Shown: positions 19,797 through 28,015 of the stretch, one piece after another
How positions within the stretch are numbered: position 1 is the stretch's first letter
Layout: every line of letters begins with the position of its first letter
Origin: Acidilobaceae archaeon
GTDB taxonomy: Archaea; Thermoproteota; Thermoprotei_A; Sulfolobales; Acidilobaceae
Length of the DNA stretch: 64,000 nt
Direction: 5' to 3'
NCBI GenBank assembly: GCA_027037535.1
Contig: JALVZQ010000003.1
Span: 124,001-188,000 of the forward strand
Notes under the pieces: model-generated
The model's database searches: none
The model's input: only the letters and a program-made list of their open reading frames with translations
Told to the model about the DNA's origin: nothing
Program-made: the position numbers and the translations under genes

Positions 19797-20502
19797 GCCT
19801 ACCACCCCAACACACGCTCCTAAAAGGACAACCCTCCGGGCACTCCCCCGGAGACAAGGGTATACCCGGATCCTCCTCCAACACGCCCTCAATATACTCA
19901 ACCATATCCAACAGCCTCGCCCTAAGCCCGTCATCCACACAAACCCGCTCCACCCTCCCACTCCCAAGACTCACCAAGAACCCCACGTCAACCGGGCTCC
20001 CCCAAGCATGCTCCAGCAACAAGGCATACGCGGCGACCACAAGCCTCTTCCTCCCCCAAGTCACACTACCAGGAGGAGAACTCACCAACTCCACAGGATA
20101 AGGCCCCAACACCAGGTCCGGCACACCCTCCCTAAACCCTGCCCAGCCCGGCAGCCTAGGCTCAACCCTGACAGGGACAATATCACGATACCCCAACCAC
20201 CTAACAACACTCGACAAAGCCCACAACCCCGCCACACTCCTCACACCCCTAGCAGCCTCCAACAAGCCCTCCCACCCCCTCTCAACCCCAGACCTCCAAA
20301 CACCCAAAGCCTCCTCATGCATATCCAACCCAGCCCTCATAGCCCGAGTAACACCCCTAACACCAGCCCTCCGCCTCAAAAACACACCCCTACCCGTAGG
20401 ACACATCACCACAAGATCACTAGGCAAAACAACACCAGCACCACGAACGCTCCAAGCCCTCAAGCGAGGCTCCACACAAAAATCATCCCTCCAACTCCAC
20501 AA
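19738..20502 (-). CDS. csa1: Csa1 (Cas4-like, I-A-type adaptation module)
   Basis: WSWRDDFCVEPRLRAWSVRGAG...CPTGRGVFLRR and C-terminal CPEGCPFRSVC; start approximated to in-frame TTG at 20502, because the upstream ORF extension is low-complexity leader. Confidence 0.75.
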   Translation of the reverse strand: MWSWRDDFCVEPRLRAWSVRGAGVVLPSDLVVMCPTGRGVFLRRRAGVRGVTRAMRAGLDMHEEALGVWRSGVERGWEGLLEAARGVRSVAGLWALSSVVRWLGYRDIVPVRVEPRLPGWAGFREGVPDLVLGPYPVELVSSPPGSVTWGRKRLVVAAYALLLEHAWGSPVDVGFLVSLGSGRVERVCVDDGLRARLLDMVEYIEGVLEEDPGIPLSPGECPEGCPFRSVCWGGRREARSGGARAEPRAQEGPG

Positions 20503-20539
20503 GCCAAGAATCCAACCAATAAGATTGAAACTCCCACTA

Positions 20540-20863
20540 ATAACACACCACCAAAAATAAAAGAACACAACCACAAATAATAAACCCACACCCACCACAC
20601 AACACCATAACAGACACCCACAAACCCATCCGAAACAAACCCACACAAACAACAACACCAAACCCCCAACAAAAACACAAACAACAAAAAGAACAACACC
20701 AACCCATCCGAAACACAACCACAAAACCCCCGCACAAAACAACAAAAAACCAAAAATTCGAAACCAAAACCAAAAAACATAAAACCCCAAAAACCCAAAC
20801 AAAAACAACAGAATAGAAAACACAACCAACACAAAAACAATACCGAGCCAGAAACAACCACTG
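20540..20863 (+). promoter_or_regulatory. CRISPR leader, extreme A/C-only composition on + strand
   Basis: Immediately upstream of repeat 1; by-eye count 20581-20820 gives about 224/240 A or C; between adaptation genes and array. Confidence 0.8.
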
Positions 20864-23453
20864 GAATACTCAAAAGAGAATAGAAAGTGCGTAGTTTTTT
20901 GAGTGTTTTTGCTAGGTAGAGTCTTCTGAATACTCAAAAGAGAATAGAAAGAACCATATAATCATCAAGAGCAAGCATATTGAAGCTCTTTGGAATACTC
21001 AAAAGAGAATAGAAAGGTCATATCAGCTATCTGTTTCTCCGGTGGAAGTAGTCGAATACTCAAAAGAGAATAGAAAGAGCCATAACCCTCTCAGCACGCC
21101 TAACAACACTAGCAGAATACTCAAAAGAGAATAGAAAGTCTATCCAATCATATTCAAAGTCTTCGATCTTTACTGGAAGGAATACTCAAAAGAGAATAGA
21201 AAGGGAGTGTGGGCCACTAGCCACAAGATAGACATACCCGTTACTGAATACTCAAAAGAGAATAGAAAGAGAATCGTACGCCAATCCACATCTCTACACC
21301 TCATCCATGAATACTCAAAAGAGAATAGAAAGATGTAAGCATTGTTGCTTAGCCTGACGATGGCAGTGTCGTCGAATACTCAAAAGAGAATAGAAAGATT
21401 CTCCCCGGTGCATTTTACACTTACACAACCCCTGGTGGGAATACTTGCGTGGTTTATAGTTTATTGGTCTTATGCATACTTTACTTACACAACCCCTGGT
21501 GGGAATACTCAAAAGAGAATAGAAAGTTTAGCCTAGCGTTCTCTTCGAGGGCTCTGATATAGTCGTGGAATACTCAAAAGAGAATAGAAAGGTGGCGACA
21601 GTGAGGAGCCGGGAGAAGAGGAAGCGCCTAGGAATACTCAAAAGAGAATAGAAAGATCTTATGCGCAGGAGCCTAGCCGAGCTACTAGTCCCACTGAATA
21701 CTCAAAAGAGAATAGAAAGGTTTTGGATGTATGAACCTGAATGTATATCCTTCTGTTTTGTGAATACTCAAAAGAGAATAGAAAGCCTCTATTACATAGT
21801 GAGAACACAAATACGCCTATCTCAGAATACTCAAAAGAGAATAGAAAGATTTTCTTTTAAGCGAGTTTCATATCGAGCTCGAATACGGAATACTCAAAAG
21901 AGAATAGAAAGGGCGGTCTACCGCTCTTCATAGCCTCATACAATGCTTGAATACTCAAAAGAGAATAGAAAGATATCTATCATTCAACCTATTATAATAT
22001 TTGTAAATTGACTTGAATACTCAAAAGAGAATAGAAAGTCCTACCAGTCTTAGCCGGGGGCTGTATGTTTAGTGCTCTAGAATACTCAAAAGAGAATAGA
22101 AAGTGTCTATGTCTCGAATGATCATGGCTACCATCCCCCGGGGGAATACTCAAAAGAGAATAGAAAGTTCTTGTGTTCTGGGATCGTTGCATGGTAGTAT
22201 TACGTTTATGAATACTCAAAAGAGAATAGAAAGTACCCGCCAGCACCATCTGCCGACAACCAAGCCCAACCATAGAATACTCAAAAGAGAATAGAAAGAG
22301 TTCGTATAGAAATTCCTCAAGCCTATCCCAATCGTTCGAATACTCAAAAGAGAATAGAAAGTCACACCTGTTACGTCGAGGAAACAGCAAGGCTTCCCAT
22401 GGAATACTCAAAAGAGAATAGAAAGTCTAACACATTCTTTAGGTATTCTCTAGCTTTCATTTGAATACTCAAAAGAGAATAGAAAGCTACAACTAATAAG
22501 TCTCTCACGATCATTTGCTGATTCGGAATACTCAAAAGAGAATAGAAAGCATACTTCATCTATAAGAACATAGGTAGCTTTATCGTTGGAATACTCAAAA
22601 GAGAATAGAAAGAATTATAAGAATTTAGTTTAGAGATTTTTATCACCTGTGCAGAATACTCAAAAGAGAATAGAAAGATAAGGTTGGGCGAGCCACAATG
22701 CAGGGCGTAATCGTAGAATACTCAAAAGAGAATAGAAAGTATAACAGGCATCCGTTTCTTAACTAATGCTACTACGCCCGAATACTCAAAAGAGAATAGA
22801 AAGCTCTAATTCCATGATTTGTTCCTCGCCCCATTCAGCGGGGAATACTCAAAAGAGAATAGAAAGCACCACTCCCGGGTGGTTTTTGTTTTACGTTTCC
22901 TTCTTTCCCGAATACTCAAAAGAGAATAGAAAGTAGTCTAAATAATAAAATATTATTCCTGCGTCTGCTAATGTGAATACTCAAAAGAGAATAGAAAGTC
23001 GGGGAGTGCTAGCTCCCTTGGAATAGCCTTCTCTGGCTTGAATACTCAAAAGAGAATAGAAAGCTCATGTGGTTTAAGAGGACCCGGGTCGTGTCCTGGA
23101 GCGAATACTCAAAAGAGAATAGAAAGATGGGAAGTCCACGACTACTTTATACAGTTTAATGTAAAGAGGGAATACTCAAAAGAGAATAGAAAGACGCTTT
23201 ATGGATTTTTGCCTTGTGCCCTGTTTTATTATTATGGAATACTCAAAAGAGAATAGAAAGCCAAGATACACTGTCCCGTTCTCGTCTATAGCCGCCACAA
23301 GAATACTCAAAAGAGAATAGAAAGCCGCCGCCATGATAATGGCGGGGCTAACAGCTACGGGATGAATACTCAAAAGAGAATAGAAAGTACTCTGTCTTCT
23401 ATTGGCTTACCCTTATACTTGTGGCTTACGAATACTCAAAAGAGAATAGAAAG
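20864..23453 (+). CRISPR. CRISPR array, 40 intact 24-bp repeats GAATACTCAAAAGAGAATAGAAAG, plus one decayed internal and one degenerate terminal repeat (23495 onward)
   Basis: Repeats located one by one, e.g. 20864, 20928, 20993, 21054 ... 23364, 23430; spacers about 36-45 bp; GAAAG 3' end is typical of archaeal crRNA 5' handles, implying + orientation. Confidence 0.98.
21398..21502. repeat. Aberrant 105-bp inter-repeat interval with direct repeat of a 27-mer
   Basis: acttacacaacccctggtgggaatact at 21419-21445 and 21483-21509; only the first 7 nt of a repeat (gaatact) survive at 21439-21445. Confidence 0.9.
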
Positions 23454-23675
23454 CCATAAGAGATGATTCCTATACTTACTGCTTCCAATACTCCGAATAC
23501 TCTAAAGTATTGGGATTGGAGAACCAATTGTGTTTTTGCATTCAGTGTGATTAGGATTGTAGCTGATGCTTCTAGTATTTATAAGAAATAGAATGTATAG
23601 AGAAGACGTATATTTTTATAGTAATTCAACATAAATAAAATACGGGGAGAACATTATTTATGTATATAACTATAT

Positions 23676-24653
23676 TTGTGGAGGAGGTGTATCATACTGT
23701 CATCTAGTAAAAAACCAGATTCATTACTCGTATTCGCAGTTTCTTTAACCAAACTTCATCCAGGAGCTGGCCGTAGTCCAGGGATTGTAGATCTCCCAGT
23801 AATCAGGGATCCTCTAGGGTATCCATTTATTCCAGGTACAATGTTCAAGGGTAGCCTCAAGACAAATTTAATCAAGAAATATTCTTCTGAAAAAGAAAAG
23901 ATTAGATGCCTACTGGGTCCAGAGCCCGAGGAACCGGAAAAATATACTGGGGCACTTACCATAAGTGACTTGTATCCCTTATTCCTTCCAGCACCAAGCA
24001 CATACCGGGGCCTAGTATATGTTACGAGTAGAGTATTGTTATCCCGCGCATACGAGATAGCGAGGACATTCGGTAATCACAATGCTCTAGTTCAAGCACT
24101 AGGATCCCTATTGGATAATTCGGAAGAAAACAAGATTGTGATAATAGGAGAAGAGGGTCAAGAAAAAACAAGAATAGGAGCATACACGATGGAGGCAGAT
24201 TTCAAAAACTTAGCTGGAGACAACCAAGATAACCCGCTCAAGAGTATGGAAGATATTCTAGACGATCTATACGTGTTGTATCATAGGATACCTCTAAGTA
24301 ACAGGATAGTCATACTACCAGAGGAATACGCTGTACCTGTGATTGAGAGCGTGTTAATAAGGATATCGAGAGTGAGACTAGACAGAGAAACTAAAACAGT
24401 TGAGCAGGGAGGTCTATGGACGGAAGAATATATTCCTTGGGGAACAATCTTCATGGGAGCAATAATCGATAATGGATTCAAGCATAATAATTGTAAAGAA
24501 AAAATCGGAGACGATCCGACAAAAACACTACTACAACTGACCAGCAACATATTCACCCTAGCCATAGGCGGTAAAGAAACCGTAGGAGGAGGAATAACAA
24601 AGATCCTACTATTAAAGGGTGGAAGCAATGAGCAGACAACTGGACATGGTTGA
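23676..24653 (+). CDS. cmr4: Type III-B RAMP protein Cmr4
   Basis: LHPGAGRSPGIVDLPVIRDPLGYPFIPGTMFKGSLKTNL; start uncertain (SD ggaggaggtg lies inside the called ORF, so the true start may be downstream). Confidence 0.9.
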   Translation: MWRRCIILSSSKKPDSLLVFAVSLTKLHPGAGRSPGIVDLPVIRDPLGYPFIPGTMFKGSLKTNLIKKYSSEKEKIRCLLGPEPEEPEKYTGALTISDLYPLFLPAPSTYRGLVYVTSRVLLSRAYEIARTFGNHNALVQALGSLLDNSEENKIVIIGEEGQEKTRIGAYTMEADFKNLAGDNQDNPLKSMEDILDDLYVLYHRIPLSNRIVILPEEYAVPVIESVLIRISRVRLDRETKTVEQGGLWTEEYIPWGTIFMGAIIDNGFKHNNCKEKIGDDPTKTLLQLTSNIFTLAIGGKETVGGGITKILLLKGGSNEQTTGHG

Positions 24654-25104
24654 GCTCGCGATGAAACATGCGCTAAGACTAAACCAGCTAGTATCAACAA
24701 CCGAAAAGGGAAAGGACTTAGCGAAAAAACTGAGGAGTAGAGCACGGGAACTACCCTCTCTAATAATGGACAACGGCCTCGTAGTGACACTCCTATTTTA
24801 TCTATCAAAAGCCGAGAACCCAAAGATCGTAGAGAACTCAGTAAAAATCATGCTAAACAATGAGAGAATAAAAGATTCAATATTGAACCCCGGCAAATAC
24901 GCTTATGCCCTTATAGCTGCATCCGTGCTTACAGCACTGAAAGAAACAGGTATAATCAAGATAGAGTCCGATGCAAGTGTCGAAGATATAGTAAAGATAT
25001 TGATAGAGAAGAGAGAGAGCCAAGAAGTAATGATTACCGGCATAATAGAAGAATATGTCGTGAACCTAAAGAGAGCAGCCGAATTCCTCTGGGAGGAAGA
25101 ATAA
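24628..25104 (+). CDS. cmr5: Type III-B small subunit Cmr5
   Basis: MSRQLDMVELAMKHALRL...LRSRARELPSLIMDNGLVVTLLFYLSKAE typical of Cmr5. Confidence 0.88.
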   Translation: MSRQLDMVELAMKHALRLNQLVSTTEKGKDLAKKLRSRARELPSLIMDNGLVVTLLFYLSKAENPKIVENSVKIMLNNERIKDSILNPGKYAYALIAASVLTALKETGIIKIESDASVEDIVKILIEKRESQEVMITGIIEEYVVNLKRAAEFLWEEE

Positions 25105-25120
25105 GAGGAGGGCCCACACT

Positions 25121-26875
25121 ATGACTATTACATTCAACATTAATGGAAGAGACACAATCATAGACCTAAAAACCCTAGTGGAACACGCCGCCAAACTACT
25201 AGAAAAGAACCTTATAATAGAAGCAGACTACAAACCCATATCACCGCTACTCATAGGAGACTTCACAGGCGAATCCTATAAACTCGTAAAAGAACCGACA
25301 AGCGGAAAAATCATAGGAGCCTACCTCACAGGAATACCAACCGCACAACAAATAATAGGAAAAGCAAGATGGCTAATGAGAGTAGCAATAGCAACAACAG
25401 GCATAGCAAGTACCCATAAAGAAGCAGAGCAAACACCAATAGTAGCAACAATCAAAGACAGTAGCGGAAAACAAGTAAGCCTGGGACCAGTAGAACTAGC
25501 ATTCGGAAACGCAAAAAAGAAATGGAAAGGACTCCTACAAATCGACATAAACATCACAAAAAGACTTTTTATAGAGAGTAGCCTGGCTAGAGGCGATGAT
25601 ATAGTAAATGCTATTATAAGTGCGAGGAATCATTTTATTGACAAAATATTCTTCGGAGAACGAGAAACTACTGGAAAGTTCGATAATAGGAAAAAATATG
25701 ACATAGTAAAGTATAAATGGTTATGGCGCCAGAATCGGTATAAAACGTTATTAGCTAGAAAAACCGATAGGTTGAATCATAATATTATAGTAGTTTCCAA
25801 AGAAAATGAAAACAAAAGAATATATCTAAAAGAACCGGTAAGCAGTTCCAAGATAGGATCTCCTGAGTTCAAAATGAAAGTTCTCATAGATGAGAAACGA
25901 CTTAAAAAGATTCTATCAATAAACAAGGAAAAGCAAGGATTAGTAAATACGGCATTAATACTAGCAATACTAAGCATAATATCGTCACCTTTATTGTTGG
26001 GATTAGGAACAGGTACTAATAGAGGATTCGGTAGATTTAAGCCGGTTAATATTAGATTAAACGATTATGGCCAGTATTTATTTGAGAAATATACTGAGTA
26101 TAATCTCGATGAATTAACTGAACCCATCAATATTCTAGAGCAACTCTATAAATTAGCAAATTCTCTAGCGGCAGAAAGTAAGCTAGAATTAAATAAAAAT
26201 GGTAGTTTTACAGGTTCTATGTATAACAACCTAGTACCCATACTACCAGTTAAAGTTAATACAGAGGATTTACGAGTCTTCAGGCATGAATTAGAATTAG
26301 AAACTGATATGGACGTATATGTAGCCTTAGGTGCTATTGGTGCAGCTGCAATTAAAAATAATTGGATAACTATTTACAAGCGTTTAAAGAATAAAGATAA
26401 AAACAGACAATATAGCAAGATAAGCGATCAATTAAGCGATAAAGGAAAAATGCTAGCGAGAAAAATCGAAAGAAAACATTTTCACACGTGGCCTTTAGGT
26501 TTGCCGAGAAGCGTGGTTACGAAAAAAAGTAGAACCGGCTATTTTATACTAGACTCTCAAAATAGATTGACGCAAGGACGTAGACAGAGCTTTATTTCAG
26601 CATTCTATTTAAATAATAAGATATATGTCATAGGATACCCATCGGGAGATTTTGTAAATAAGCTATTAGATAAAATAGTTTATGTTACAAACAGCAAGAG
26701 ACTTTCCACAAACAAAATAGAAGATATATTAGAGAATGTGGCTGATATTAGAAATGGTCAAATACTGAACTTCTCCGACCTTAACCAGGATCCTACTTCT
26801 TATAAAGAATTTCTAAAAGTCACTTTTGGTAATTATATGTGTGTATTAAGAGGGCTTCTTGGGGTGAATGAATAA
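25121..26875 (+). CDS. cmr1: Type III-B RAMP protein Cmr1
   Basis: 584 aa; IIGKARWLMRV, LLLGLGTGTNRGFGRFKP, HTWPLGLPRSV. Confidence 0.85.
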   Translation: MTITFNINGRDTIIDLKTLVEHAAKLLEKNLIIEADYKPISPLLIGDFTGESYKLVKEPTSGKIIGAYLTGIPTAQQIIGKARWLMRVAIATTGIASTHKEAEQTPIVATIKDSSGKQVSLGPVELAFGNAKKKWKGLLQIDINITKRLFIESSLARGDDIVNAIISARNHFIDKIFFGERETTGKFDNRKKYDIVKYKWLWRQNRYKTLLARKTDRLNHNIIVVSKENENKRIYLKEPVSSSKIGSPEFKMKVLIDEKRLKKILSINKEKQGLVNTALILAILSIISSPLLLGLGTGTNRGFGRFKPVNIRLNDYGQYLFEKYTEYNLDELTEPINILEQLYKLANSLAAESKLELNKNGSFTGSMYNNLVPILPVKVNTEDLRVFRHELELETDMDVYVALGAIGAAAIKNNWITIYKRLKNKDKNRQYSKISDQLSDKGKMLARKIERKHFHTWPLGLPRSVVTKKSRTGYFILDSQNRLTQGRRQSFISAFYLNNKIYVIGYPSGDFVNKLLDKIVYVTNSKRLSTNKIEDILENVADIRNGQILNFSDLNQDPTSYKEFLKVTFGNYMCVLRGLLGVNE

Positions 26876-28007
26876 TATGTTAAATAGGGTTCTTGCTGGG
26901 GGTTATCTTCTCGAAAATATTATAGATAACTACCTGGAAGTCTTCAAGGACCGTGGAGATAAAGAGGATTTGTCTAATGCCAAAAAGAGGGCTAAAAGGA
27001 ATCTTCTATCTGCTATTGTTGGTTGTAGTGGTTCCGAAAAATGTTGGAGGAATCATCTAAGGGATAGTTTATTGTTATCCGGGGAACTAATGGAAGAACT
27101 CTATAGAGGGCTCGTAAATGGTTTTCATTCGTTTGATTCTATTATTAGTTTGTCTCTAGTGTTAAGGAGTCTAGGGCTTGTTGGTTCTGGGGGAGGACTA
27201 CTCAGGAACATATTTGAGGTGGGCCTTAATATAGACTGGGTATTGGGCCTGCCATATTATCCTGGGAGCTCTATCAAGGGGGCTGTGCGTGCTACAGCAG
27301 AGGAATTCTTAAAAGAAGAAACTGTTAAAAGAATTTTTGGAAGAGAAGGAGAAGAAGGCTCAATTAGTTCCTTAGTATTCTATGATTCCTACCCTATTGG
27401 ATGCGAAGGCAATGGATCTCATCCCTGCCTAATAATTACTGGCGGGGTTGTAACACCACACTATTATTCCAACGGCGAGACTGTTGAGGCGGAAAGCGAT
27501 GCTACTCCGACACCAATACAACACATCGTAATTGCCCCAGGAACAGTATTTAGAGTAATTGTCGGGGTACGATGCCCGACGTATAGAGCAGAGAATGGAA
27601 AAACAAGCATAGACACCGGAGCTATGAAGGAGGTTATATCCCGTATTCTAGGAGAAGATCATGCTAGAGTATGCGACACATCCCCTAATGATAAAAATAC
27701 CAGGTGTCCCTGTATACAAGAATATACAACAGCCCTCGCAGTACTAATAACAACTACTCTCTCTAAGGGCTTCGCAGCGAGAAGCGCTAAAGGATATAAT
27801 ATCCTAGACCTCTATACAGGCGAAATCACTCGAGATGTTAAAAGCCTCGCACTCTACATCCCATCACCGACCAGACAGGATTCTAGACCCAAAGAATCAC
27901 ATTCCACTAAACCATATAGAGATCACAGGATGCATAAGGACAGAAAGAGACGTCATCCTGCTGGTCCAGATAAGAATTATTCTAGTAGAGGAAGAAAGCG
28001 GAGGTGA
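26868..28007 (+). CDS. cmr6: Type III-B RAMP protein Cmr6 (3' end probably frameshifted)
   Basis: LPYYPGSSIKGAVRATAEEF, GFAARSAKGYNIL; position in cmr operon. Confidence 0.85.
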   Translation: MNNMLNRVLAGGYLLENIIDNYLEVFKDRGDKEDLSNAKKRAKRNLLSAIVGCSGSEKCWRNHLRDSLLLSGELMEELYRGLVNGFHSFDSIISLSLVLRSLGLVGSGGGLLRNIFEVGLNIDWVLGLPYYPGSSIKGAVRATAEEFLKEETVKRIFGREGEEGSISSLVFYDSYPIGCEGNGSHPCLIITGGVVTPHYYSNGETVEAESDATPTPIQHIVIAPGTVFRVIVGVRCPTYRAENGKTSIDTGAMKEVISRILGEDHARVCDTSPNDKNTRCPCIQEYTTALAVLITTTLSKGFAARSAKGYNILDLYTGEITRDVKSLALYIPSPTRQDSRPKESHSTKPYRDHRMHKDRKRRHPAGPDKNYSSRGRKRR

Positions 28008-28015
28008 GAGCTACT

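Noticed and set aside
19128-20580. Plus-strand ORFs 19128..19700 and 19537..20580
   Set aside because: Antisense to cas1/csa1; Pro/Thr/His-rich products come from the C/A skew.
20503-20937. N-terminal 140 or so residues of ORF 19738..20937
   Set aside because: Low-complexity F/V/C/W/G translation of the A/C-only leader extending into repeat 1; Csa1 homology begins near 20502.
21315-23373. ORFs within the array (repeated NTQKRIE or FLFSFEYS peptides)
   Set aside because: They are translations of the CRISPR repeat itself, not genes.
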